Positions 27,467 to 35,176 of a stretch of DNA of 64,000 nucleotides are shown one piece after another; position 1 is the first letter of the stretch; each line of letters starts with the position of its first letter. This DNA comes from Terrimonas ginsenosidimutans. GTDB lineage: Bacteria > Bacteroidota > Bacteroidia > Chitinophagales > Chitinophagaceae. The translations under genes and the position numbers were made by a program. Where the stretch lies: NCBI RefSeq assembly GCF_022012415.1, contig NZ_JAKLTR010000022.1, forward strand, positions 1 through 64,000, in the 5' to 3' direction. The notes beneath the pieces were generated by a model that did not search any database, was not told the DNA's origin, and saw only the letters and a program-made list of their open reading frames with translations.

Positions 27467-27746
27467 GAGTTGCTGTACTAAGTTGGCAGGCTTTTCCGGA
27501 AATAGACAGGGAGCTGTCAGGTCTGTGAAATTATCACCAACCTTTCCTGTCCTGATAACTTCGTTCACTATCCGCTTACAGAAAACCCAGAGCCGGGAGC
27601 CCTTCAGTTGTGAAGGCCCCGGCTTTGGCCGTCCTGGAACTGCCGCAAACCTCAGGTTGTCCGCCCGGGATGATTGCAGTGAGTCAGCGCAAACTGATGT
27701 TTCCCTCACAAGAGTCAGCGGATAAAGCTAAATTTATAAAAATGTT

Positions 27747-28643
27747 ATGCCTATGAACAATAGCCGGTCACAGGTGGTTTGTTTTGGAGAGATACTTTGG
27801 GATATCTTGCCTGGCGGAACTGTTCCGGGTGGGGCGCCGATGAATGTTGCGTATCATCTGCATCAGTTAAAGGAATCTCCGGCATTGATCACACGGGTTG
27901 GTAACGATGAAAAGGGAGAGGAGCTTAAAAAGATCCTTGCGGAAAAGCAGATCGATACAAGCCTGTTGCAAACTGACCTGACCCGTCCTACAGGGATTGT
28001 TTATGGTACGGCGAATGAAAGAGGAGATATGAAATACGAGATCGTAGCGCCTTCAGCCTGGGATTTTATAGAAGCAACGGCAGCTGCAATAGAGAAAGTG
28101 CGGGCGTCAGCTTACTTTGTCTGTGGAAGTCTTGCAGCGCGGGATGTGACATCGCAACTGAGCTTGTTTACTTTTTTAGCAGCAGCAAAGACAAGTGTGG
28201 TGGATATAAATCTGCGTCAGCCTTTTTTCGGTGAAGCATTGATCGGGCAATTGCTGCAACATGCTGCGATAGCGAAACTGAATAGCGACGAGCTGGACCT
28301 GTTATCCCGTTGGTGGGCTATTGAAGGTGATCTGAAAGACCGAATGAGCTGGCTGCAGCAAAGATTCAACCTGGATACGGTGATCGTTACGAGGGGCGCA
28401 GAGGGCGCCGCCGTTTTTCATGAAGATTCAATGTATGAACATCCCGGTTATAAAGTGAACGTAGTGGATACAGTTGGCAGCGGTGACGCCTTCCTGGCAG
28501 GTTTTCTTCACCGTCGTTTACAGAAGGACAGTATTTCAAATGCCCTGAACTTCGCATCCAGGCTTGGTGCTTTTGTTGCTTCACGCAGCGGAGCCTGGCC
28601 AGCATATACTTTACGTGATATAGAACAACTACTTTATCTGTGA
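27747..28643 (+). CDS. PfkB-family carbohydrate kinase (fructokinase-like)
   Basis: A 298-residue ribokinase/PfkB fold kinase. The N-terminal FGEILWDILPGGTVPGGAPMNVAYHL is typical of fructokinases, as is the C-terminal anion-hole motif DTVGSGDAF with catalytic Asp247. Substrate is most likely fructose or a related ketose, not proven. Start may be 27747 or 27753. The 280-base gap before it holds a GC-rich GCCGGGAGCCC/GGCCCCGGC stem without a T-run. No sucrose or mannitol genes are near. Confidence 0.92.
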   Translation: MPMNNSRSQVVCFGEILWDILPGGTVPGGAPMNVAYHLHQLKESPALITRVGNDEKGEELKKILAEKQIDTSLLQTDLTRPTGIVYGTANERGDMKYEIVAPSAWDFIEATAAAIEKVRASAYFVCGSLAARDVTSQLSLFTFLAAAKTSVVDINLRQPFFGEALIGQLLQHAAIAKLNSDELDLLSRWWAIEGDLKDRMSWLQQRFNLDTVIVTRGAEGAAVFHEDSMYEHPGYKVNVVDTVGSGDAFLAGFLHRRLQKDSISNALNFASRLGAFVASRSGAWPAYTLRDIEQLLYL

Positions 28644-28896
28644 GTGCCAGGTTATATCATCATGAAATATTATACTACCGGTAATTGGAGAATACAGAAA
28701 TGAGATAATATTGAGTAAGATTTAAGGGTTGTTACCGTTTTGCATGGATCAGATTGGGTGCAATACATCGTCAGAGAAAAGATCTTTGCCGATTCAACAA
28801 AAGATGCACGATCGTTGTAGTAACCAGTATGTTGATGTGCGGATAACAGATGATTGACAGATACAATAGGTAACGTGACCTAAATACTACTCTAAC

Positions 28897-29874
28897 ATGA
28901 AAGTTTTTATCAGTCGTGCTATTCCTGAAATAGCGACAGAACTAATGGAGAAAGCTGGCCTGACGGTGACCCAGTTTCCCGATCGAAGAAATATGAGCCG
29001 GCGGGAGCTGATCGATGCCTGTTTACAGCATGATGCTTTGCTGAGCGTGGGCCACGAACATCTTGATAAAGAATTCCTGGAAGCGTGTTCTCATTTAAAA
29101 GTGATCTCTCTTTATTCCGTGGGGTTTGACAAGATCGATGTTGCGGAAGCGACAAGGCTTGGGATTCCCGTTGGCAATACGCCGGGAGTGTTAAGTGCAG
29201 CGACGGCGGACACCGCGTTCCTGTTAATGCTGGCCGCTTCACGGAAAGCATTCTATCAGCATAAGAAAATATTGAATGGTCAGTGGAATTATTATGATCC
29301 TACTGCGGACCTGGGTATTGAATTGTATGGTAAGACGATCGGCATTTTTGGCCTCGGAAAGATCGGTTTTGAAATGGCAAAGCGTTGTAAAGGGGCCTAT
29401 GACATGAAAGTGATCTATCATAACCGTTCTGCGAATCCTGAAGCCGAGCGCGAACTGGGTGCTACGTGGGTGAGTTTTGAGGAGTTGCTTTCACAGAGCG
29501 ATGTGTTGTCTGTTCACACGGCGCTCACGCCTGAAACAAAAGACAAATTTGATAAAACGGCGTTCTCCAAAATGAGATCAAATGCCATTTTTGTGAATAC
29601 GGCGCGTGGAGGTATTCATAATGAGGCGGCGTTAAAGGATGCGCTTGAGTCCGGAACGATCTGGGGCGCGGGCCTGGACGTGACCAATCCTGAGCCAATG
29701 GCTGCGGATAATCCGTTACTCCAGTTACCCAATACAGCGATCTTACCTCATATTGGTTCCGCTACCGTAGAAGCAAGGGAAGGAATGGCGAGACGGGCCG
29801 CAGAGAATGTAATTGCTGGATTAAAGGGAGATAGCCTGCCATATCCTGTCAACCCTGAAGTGAAGGTCCGTTGA
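28897..29874 (+). CDS. D-isomer 2-hydroxyacid dehydrogenase (glyoxylate/hydroxypyruvate reductase-like)
   Basis: A 325-residue NAD(P)-dependent 2-hydroxyacid dehydrogenase. The Rossmann motif GIFGLGKIG starts at residue 149; catalytic Arg237 is in NTARGG, a Glu in NPEP and His285 in LPHIGSAT, giving the usual R-E-H set. It resembles the GyaR/GhrB group that reduces glyoxylate or hydroxypyruvate, though other 2-keto acids are possible. It is monocistronic, 253 bases from the kinase gene, and followed by a strong terminator. Confidence 0.93.
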   Translation: MKVFISRAIPEIATELMEKAGLTVTQFPDRRNMSRRELIDACLQHDALLSVGHEHLDKEFLEACSHLKVISLYSVGFDKIDVAEATRLGIPVGNTPGVLSAATADTAFLLMLAASRKAFYQHKKILNGQWNYYDPTADLGIELYGKTIGIFGLGKIGFEMAKRCKGAYDMKVIYHNRSANPEAERELGATWVSFEELLSQSDVLSVHTALTPETKDKFDKTAFSKMRSNAIFVNTARGGIHNEAALKDALESGTIWGAGLDVTNPEPMAADNPLLQLPNTAILPHIGSATVEAREGMARRAAENVIAGLKGDSLPYPVNPEVKVR

Positions 29875-29983
29875 AGCTCATCGCAGGCCGCTGCCTGGCG
29901 ATGTTTCCGTGGTCTTCAAAATTCAATTGATCGTACTGACCGGGCTGGGCCGGTCTTAGGATATCGGGACAGCCGGTAATGGG

Positions 29984-30021
29984 CAAAAAAAGGGGCTGGA
30001 TAGAAATCCTGCCCCGTTTTT
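29984..30021 (+). terminator. Rho-independent terminator after the hydroxyacid dehydrogenase gene
   Basis: GGGGC-T-GGAT, loop AGAA, ATCC-T-GCCCC, then GTTTTTAA; an A-run precedes the stem. The T-T mismatch is central. Located 110 bases after the stop. Confidence 0.85.
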
Positions 30022-30195
30022 AATCCAATTTCCTATGAAAAACCATTGCAAGGATACGAAGAAGGCTGGCGCGCGACAATACCATTTAGTGGGTAGCAAA
30101 CCGGTTGAGTAAATGGCGAAAAATCGCAGTATTTATGAGGAAATCCTCATGGAAATCCTGAAAGGATGGAGGAGCTTTACAAAAAAGAAACAGTC

Positions 30196-30444
30196 ATGCA
30201 GGATTCATTTATACTCGAATTAGTTTACAACAATGAAAAGAAGGTGTTTGATGCTGAGTTTCATAAACTCAGCCGGTACACTCACCGGCTGACAGTCAAT
30301 ATTGGCGGGGCCGATGTTTACTTTGAGCCTGATGAGGAGCGGCATTACCGGGCCGTGCTGTCACCAGAGCATCTTTCCAATCCTCCTGATGCCGGGCTTG
30401 TTAAAGCGGTGGCTGACAAGTTGCATGAGTTGTTTCAGTTGTAG
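30196..30444 (+). CDS. Conserved-looking small hypothetical protein
   Basis: An 82-residue protein starting MQDSFILELVYNNEKK; an upstream in-frame ATG at 30166 would add ten residues. The sequence has alternating beta pattern (FILELVYNNEKKVFDAEF, LTVNIGGADVYFEPDEE) and a C-terminal helix (AGLVKAVADKLHELFQL), so a folded small domain is plausible. No signal peptide. I recognise no family name. It stands alone between a terminator and an AGTTTAA repeat. Confidence 0.7.
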   Translation: MQDSFILELVYNNEKKVFDAEFHKLSRYTHRLTVNIGGADVYFEPDEERHYRAVLSPEHLSNPPDAGLVKAVADKLHELFQL

Positions 30445-30454
30445 GGGAGGGGTG

Positions 30455-30515
30455 GGAGTTTAGAAGTTTAAAAGTTTAAATGTTTAAAAGTTTCATAGGT
30501 TTCAAAGGTTGATAT
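30455..30515. repeat. AGTTTAAA direct repeats
   Basis: Reiterated AGTTTAAAAGTTTAAATGTT units right after the small hypothetical gene, of the same type as 6124-6297, but with no complementary second arm visible here. Confidence 0.7.
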
Positions 30516-30570
30516 CTATCAACAGGTTAGTAAGTTTCGGGGCTTTATGCGTTAACGGGGGCGGGTTGGT

Positions 30571-30786
30571 ATATCGTCGTGCGCTGCGATACATTTGCCG
30601 TCGTGTGTTACGAGCCATATACCGTTGTGCGCTACGATCCATATACCGTCCTGCGATATGATCCGTATACCGCCGTGTTGTATGATCCATTTACGGTCGT
30701 GGGCTATGATTTATATACCGCCGCGCGCTGCGATCCATTTGCCGTCGTGTGCTACGATCCATATACCCGCCGCGCGCTGATTCATT
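30571..30786. repeat. 24-bp tandem repeat, about nine units
   Basis: Nine head-to-tail units of 24 bases with consensus ATACCGTCGTGCGCTACGAT followed by CCAT; the last is degenerate with one extra C. Units differ from each other at several positions, so the array is old. Because 24 is a multiple of 3, several frames stay open. It lies in the 1.1 kb gene-poor gap 30445-31573. The rest of this gap shows a stem pairing TTTTCAGGACT (30940-30950) with AGTCCTGAAAA (30963-30973), the hairpin at 31184-31205 and no convincing gene. Confidence 0.88.
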
Positions 30787-31174
30787 CGCTGGCGCGCGCA
30801 GGCCAGGAATGGGCATACGACAGCAACCGCATTGCTGCGTTTGACTGTCGTCACCCACTTTTCATTTGTATAATTCCACAATTCCTATCTCACTATTCCT
30901 TTTTTGATCATACTATAAATGAAAAAAAACGCACCGCCCTTTTCAGGACTGCCCTCCTCCACCAGTCCTGAAAATGACGGTGACTAAGAAATTTCTCTGT
31001 TGTAAATATCGCTTTAGGTGAAAGGGAATCCATGGGAAAAACACAGGATCTTACGGGAAAATAACGGAAGTATGGCGGTGAATAGACGATCGCTGACATA
31101 AGCTGACGAACTCATCCTACCATTTCAGCGTCGGTTCATGGATGCGGGCAGGTTCCATTTGGTTTTACTACCCT

Positions 31175-31205
31175 TAAAAAAATATCCCGTCTTTGCAGGC
31201 GGGAC
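31175..31205 (-). terminator. Probable minus-strand terminator hairpin
   Basis: The stem TCCCGTCT/AGGCGGGA with a TTGC loop lies at 31186-31205. Read on the minus strand it is followed by ATATTTTTTTAAGG, a proper T-run. The nearest minus-strand gene, the Crp/Fnr regulator, ends 370 bases upstream, so it either ends a long 3' UTR or an unseen transcript. Confidence 0.6.
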
Positions 31206-31573
31206 ATTTTAGTGGAGGATGGTGGCTTTGAGTCGATGAGCTTACGCTGATCACCCAGGCCTGTTATGGTAAACTCAGTAAAAGATGTTTGCTTTTCCGG
31301 AATAATGCGAAGCGTATAAGGCTTGTAAACGGTTCACACACAAAGCAGTTATTCCTTTCAAAGCAGTTTGGCAGATCACTGAATTGACTTTGTCAAAAAA
31401 ACGACATTTCTTTTATAAGTGTACTGATCACATTATGGGAGCCCTGGACTTGCTGCGGGATTATGCAGATAGAAAAATAGGTGTAAACCACTATACTACA
31501 AGTAAATACACTTGCAAAAATCAGCCACGCTGCGCATTTTTGCGACGATTTTTTTTGATAATTGTCAAAGCTT

Positions 31574-32197
31574 TTATTCTGCCAGGCGGCTTCTGACGCG
31601 GCTCAGGGTCTCGATCGTCATGTTCAAGTAGGACGCGATGTACTTGAGGGAGATCCTGTTAGCAAGCCCGGGGCGGGTTTTAATAAAATGCTGGTACTTC
31701 TTTTCTGCAGACGCGATGCGGCAGATATAGGCACGTTCTTCAGCGCCACGGTAATTATCCTCAAGGATCTTGCGTCCGACGATATTGGCTTCCAGAAAAT
31801 GCTCGTAAAGGTGCTCTACGAGGGCATAGGGCATGGCTATAAGGGAGGAATTCTCTATCGCCTGCAGGTATTCAGGGGAGGAGATAGTCAGCCCAAGATT
31901 GCGGATAGACGTAACGATCTCGTTTTCTTCATTGATCCATGTAGTGATCTCCTTACCATCTTCTTTGATGTAAGCCCGTATTACGCCTTTCAGGACGAGA
32001 TAAAGGTGAGGTTCCGTATCTCCGGGCTTTACAAGAAATTTGCCCCTTGCTACCTGTACAGGAAAGGTCTGTTCATCTATCAGGTCAATGGCTTCTTTAG
32101 GTACCGGATAGATGGAATTGAACAAAATAGCTATCGGAGAATGCCCGTCAGGCGTCTTCCAAACCCGCTTCCCCGTCGCGGATACTTTTTTCGTCAT
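31574..32197 (-). CDS. Crp/Fnr-family transcriptional regulator
   Basis: A 207-residue cyclic-nucleotide-binding-fold regulator: cupin domain at about 25-135 (PVQVARGKFLVKPGDTEPHLYLVLKGVIRAYIKEDGKE), long linker helix and winged helix-turn-helix at the C-terminus (SLKYIASYLNMTIETLSRVRSRL). No Fnr-type cysteine cluster is evident, so iron-sulfur sensing is unlikely; the ligand is unknown. The ending right after the recognition helix is typical of the Bacteroidota small Crp group. Target genes are not evident. Confidence 0.92.
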   Translation of the reverse strand: MTKKVSATGKRVWKTPDGHSPIAILFNSIYPVPKEAIDLIDEQTFPVQVARGKFLVKPGDTEPHLYLVLKGVIRAYIKEDGKEITTWINEENEIVTSIRNLGLTISSPEYLQAIENSSLIAMPYALVEHLYEHFLEANIVGRKILEDNYRGAEERAYICRIASAEKKYQHFIKTRPGLANRISLKYIASYLNMTIETLSRVRSRLAE

Positions 32198-32318
32198 GTA
32201 AAATGCGTTGAATCACTGATCAGGGCCTATGCCCGGAGCGGTTCAAAAATACCGCATCAGATCTAATTTCCTGCTATAGTAATGAACGAGTTATAAACAA
32301 TCAGCAAAAAAAAGCAGG

Positions 32319-32648
32319 CTATTTCTTTTTGAGTTTAACGTTTACCATCCCATCCGGCTGGGATACTTTCAATTTTACGGTGTGGTATTCCTGGTTCTGG
32401 CTGGTCAGCACCAGGGGCAAAGCTTTCCAGGTTTTTATCCTGAATTCACCTTTTGCATTGGTTAAGGCTTCTTCCTCGCCCTCCGTTACAAAAAGATACA
32501 TTCCCTGGATCGGCTTGCCTGTTTCAGCATTGGTAACAACTCCACGGATCTCGACCGGTGTCGCAAGCTTCTTCTGCTGGCCAGGTATGGTCGTTAATGA
32601 AAGAAGGGGAAACAGTAAAGCGGTCAGTGTAGATTTCACGAGCAACAT
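32319..32648 (-). CDS. Small exported carboxypeptidase-regulatory-like domain protein
   Basis: A 109-residue protein with a signal peptide (LLVKSTLTALLFPLLSLTTIPGQ) and a single CarboxypepD_reg-like domain (about 33-105: IRGVVTNAETGKPIQGMYLFVTEGEEEALTNAKGEFRIKT). This fold normally is the N-terminal module of TonB receptors; here it stands alone, so it could be a truncated receptor or a stand-alone periplasmic domain. The Lys-rich end KLKKK is natural for the last strand. It is convergent with nothing and divergent from the TlpA-like gene. Confidence 0.82.
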   Translation of the reverse strand: MLLVKSTLTALLFPLLSLTTIPGQQKKLATPVEIRGVVTNAETGKPIQGMYLFVTEGEEEALTNAKGEFRIKTWKALPLVLTSQNQEYHTVKLKVSQPDGMVNVKLKKK

Positions 32649-32746
32649 AAAAAGGGTTTAGCGTATGTACAAATAATTAAAAAAGTAGTTCGGCCCGGAT
32701 CTTATTTTTTTGGCAATGCAGTATATAACTATTTTCTTTGTCCACA

Positions 32747-32764
32747 AATTTAGTAGACTAAATT
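32747..32764. promoter_or_regulatory. Perfect palindrome AATTTAGT-AG-ACTAAATT upstream of the TlpA-like gene
   Basis: An 18-base palindrome with 8-base perfect arms, flanked by ACA and TGT, in the divergent region 32649-32895. A further CAATTTAG half-site follows at 32776-32783. Typical operator size for a dimeric repressor; the cognate protein is unknown. Confidence 0.5.
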
Positions 32765-32895
32765 GTAATCACAAGCAATTTAGCACCTTGTTTCATGGCC
32801 CGCCATTCTTTAACATTTCAGGTAAACTCTTTACGCAAACGTTTGTTGAAATAACAGATCAATCAGTTAAGGCAAAAAATCATGTTTAGTTAAAA

Positions 32896-34104
32896 ATGAA
32901 AAAATCTTTAGTAGTACTCCTCGTAACGTTGATCGCAGGCTCTCACGAAGTGATGGCACAAACATTTTCTCCTTTTGGAAAATGGAGAGGCGTTTTTCAG
33001 CTACGTGATGGTGTTGAAGCTCCATTCAACTTTGAGATCACCGGTAAATCCATCGCTGATGCAAAAGTATTTTTTATCAATGCCGCGGAACGGTTTGACG
33101 GCGGAAGAGTAAGAAGGCAAAAAGATTCCCTGTTCATTTCACTCGATCAGTTTGACAATGAACTTGCTTTTAAGATAAACGGCAACCAGCTTGACGGAGT
33201 ATTGCGAAAGACCGATGGGTCCGGCAGTCCTTTAAAAGTGACGGCCGAGAAAGGAAAACTGTATCGCTTTCCGGTTAACGGCGCCGAACCTGCAGGTGAT
33301 ATTTCCGGTACCTATGATATCGTATCCGGAAAAGACAGCACTGTCGGACTCTTCACCCAGAAAGGAAGCAAACTCAGCGCTACGTTTTTAAGCATTACAG
33401 GGGATTCAAGATATCTTGACGGAATTGTAGACGGCAATAAATTCTATCTGTCATCATTTATCGGTTCTGGTGTTGCTTATTACCAGGGAACATTTAATAA
33501 CGATGGAACTATTACCGGCGAACAGGTAAGTCCGCGGGGTGCAAGAAAGTTTGCCGGCCGTGAAAATGACGAAGCAAAACTGCCAGACCTGTATTCACTC
33601 ACTTATTTGAAACAGGGATACAACCGGTTTGATTTTTCGTTTCCCGATATAGATGGCAATAAGGTCTCGCTAACAGATGAAAAGTATAAAGGCAAAGCGG
33701 TGATCATCGCGATCACTGGTTCCTGGTGCCCGAATTGCATGGATGAAACAGCGTTTCTTTCTCCATGGTATAAAAAGAACAGATCACGTGGTGTAGAGAT
33801 CGTTGCTATTCACTATGAGAGAAAAGATGATCCCGCGTTTGTAAAAAATGCGATCGGCCGGTATAGAAAGAAATTTGATATCCGTTACGACCAGGTTTTT
33901 GGTGGTTTGGCAGATAAACAGTTTGTTGCTAATTCACTCCCGTCTCTTAATACCTTTCTTTCTTTTCCGACCACTATTTTCATCAACAAAAAAGGAGAGG
34001 TGGCAAAAATTCATACAGGTTATACGGGTCCGGCAACAGGCAGGTTTTATACCGAGTTTGTCAAAGAATTCAATGAAGAGGTAGATCATTTGCTGGCGGA
34101 TTGA
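32896..34104 (+). CDS. TlpA-family thiol-disulfide oxidoreductase with N-terminal extension
   Basis: A 402-residue exported protein: signal peptide (MKKSLVVLLVTLIAGSHEVMAQ), a beta-rich domain of about 230 residues without recognised family, and a C-terminal thioredoxin-fold domain (about 245-395) with redox motif Cys278-PN-Cys281 in GSWCPNCMDE and the cis-Pro region SFPTTIFINKKGEV. Such proteins act in the periplasm in reducing or isomerising disulfides, often with cytochrome maturation. The N-terminal domain repeats GTYDIVSGKDSTVGLFTQKGS-like strands. It is followed by a strong terminator, so it is monocistronic. Confidence 0.92.
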   Translation: MKKSLVVLLVTLIAGSHEVMAQTFSPFGKWRGVFQLRDGVEAPFNFEITGKSIADAKVFFINAAERFDGGRVRRQKDSLFISLDQFDNELAFKINGNQLDGVLRKTDGSGSPLKVTAEKGKLYRFPVNGAEPAGDISGTYDIVSGKDSTVGLFTQKGSKLSATFLSITGDSRYLDGIVDGNKFYLSSFIGSGVAYYQGTFNNDGTITGEQVSPRGARKFAGRENDEAKLPDLYSLTYLKQGYNRFDFSFPDIDGNKVSLTDEKYKGKAVIIAITGSWCPNCMDETAFLSPWYKKNRSRGVEIVAIHYERKDDPAFVKNAIGRYRKKFDIRYDQVFGGLADKQFVANSLPSLNTFLSFPTTIFINKKGEVAKIHTGYTGPATGRFYTEFVKEFNEEVDHLLAD

Positions 34105-34140
34105 TGTAATTTCTGCGAAATATCGGTTCTCTCTTTAAAG

Positions 34141-34180
34141 AAGGTTATATATGCATTGCAATGCATGTATAACCTTTTTG
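34141..34180 (+). terminator. Terminator after the TlpA-like gene
   Basis: AAGGTTATATATGCATTGCA with complementary arm ATGCATGTATAACCTT followed by a T-run; long stem with one mismatch, 36 bases after the stop. Confidence 0.88.
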
Positions 34181-34204
34181 ATTTCGTTATATCTTCTTTA
34201 ACTC

Positions 34205-34232
34205 TTTGCTAAAATCTTTGGAGCTAATTTTG
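34205..34232 (+). promoter_or_regulatory. Candidate Bacteroidota promoter of the DUF4397 gene
   Basis: TAATTTTG at 34225-34232 is a perfect match to the -7 consensus TAnnTTTG; TTTG at 34205-34208 is 16 bases upstream, a little close. The leader to the ATG at 34336 would be about 95 bases and carries an AAAAGGAG Shine-Dalgarno-like stretch at 34321-34328. Confidence 0.5.
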
Positions 34233-34335
34233 CGTCTCTTTCTTCATACTGGTTGTGTTAATTCAGCAACCGTTCCAGCCAAACTTTAGTACTGCTCCCC
34301 GATCTTTTTACCTAACCAAAAAAAGGAGTTGTATC

Positions 34336-35103
34336 ATGAAATCAGTTTTTTCAAATTTCCGTTCGGGAATTTTAACGATCGCTTTAGCAGCTGTTGCTGC
34401 AACAATTTTTGTTTCCTGTTCGAAGAACAATGACGGTGATGGTCAGACGCAGCCTGCGGCCGGTTTGCTGGCAGTCAATCTTGCGCCGGATCAGTCAGCG
34501 TTGGTGCTTACATTGAATGGTAACAGCCTTACTAATTTTCCGTTGCCTTACACAAACTTTACCGGAGGTTATCTTCCGGTGTTCCCGGGTAGCCGCACAT
34601 TAGATGCCTACAGTTCAAATTCAACTTCATCACAGCCGCTTGCTTCAACTACGGCGGCACTGGATGTTGAAAAGTATTATTCCGCCTTTACAATTGGTGC
34701 CGGCAATAAATACAGGAATGTAATTGTTCAGGACAATTTCGATTCACTGAATGCGAACGGTAATGCCTATATCCGTTTCGTGAACGCGATCATTGATTCT
34801 GTCCAGTTGCCGGTGGTTGTGATCAGGGCAAATGGTACGGATGTGGTGAACAGGCAAGCGCCTTATGCTTCGGTATCGGATTTTGTGGCGGTGACACCTG
34901 GTTCCGTTCTTATCGATGTGAACAACAATGCGGGTGTGGATGCAGATCGCACGCTGACGCTGGAGCAGAACAAGGTTTATACCGTATTGCTGACGGGCCT
35001 TCCCGGGACCACGCCTTCCGGAGAAATGATCAAGTTCATTACAAACGGTACAGTAACGGATGACCAGGCGAGAGGGGCAGGAGCAAGAAGAGCTGCCAAT
35101 TAA
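34336..35103 (+). CDS. DUF4397 domain lipoprotein
   Basis: A 255-residue protein with a lipoprotein signal: hydrophobic stretch AALAAVAATIFVSCSKNNDG-like with the lipobox Cys near residue 27. The body contains the DUF4397 pattern LLAVNLAPDQSALVLTLNGN ... FPGSRTLDAYSSN, followed by a second similar half (YIRFVNAIIDSVQLPVVVIRANG ... YTVLLTG). DUF4397 proteins are predicted beta-sandwich surface or periplasmic proteins of unknown function. The ATG at 34336 is supported by the AAAAGGAG upstream. It is followed by a bidirectional terminator shared with the convergent AsmA-like gene. Confidence 0.88.
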   Translation: MKSVFSNFRSGILTIALAAVAATIFVSCSKNNDGDGQTQPAAGLLAVNLAPDQSALVLTLNGNSLTNFPLPYTNFTGGYLPVFPGSRTLDAYSSNSTSSQPLASTTAALDVEKYYSAFTIGAGNKYRNVIVQDNFDSLNANGNAYIRFVNAIIDSVQLPVVVIRANGTDVVNRQAPYASVSDFVAVTPGSVLIDVNNNAGVDADRTLTLEQNKVYTVLLTGLPGTTPSGEMIKFITNGTVTDDQARGAGARRAAN

Positions 35104-35124
35104 AAAGCTATATGGTTTTCCAAT

Positions 35125-35158
35125 AAAAAAAGAGGATGAAAGATCATCCTCTTTTTTT
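35125..35158. terminator. Bidirectional terminator between DUF4397 and AsmA-like genes
   Basis: A-run, AGAGGATG, AAAG-type loop, CATCCTCT, T-run: a symmetric stem-loop giving a U-tract on either strand, in the 73-base gap between the convergent genes. Confidence 0.93.
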
Positions 35159-35176
35159 ATTGTCCCTCGGAATATG

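Noticed and set aside
27332-27709. 125-codon minus-strand frame overlapping the end of the receptor gene
   Set aside because: Overlaps a well-supported coding region and looks like a shadow.
30571-30786. CRISPR array
   Set aside because: The units are contiguous with no unique spacers and there are no cas genes.
30579-30971. 130-residue repeat ORF in the 24-bp array
   Set aside because: Starts with GTG inside the repeat without a ribosome-binding context, and openness follows from 24 being a multiple of 3. Kept as a finding, not as a gene.
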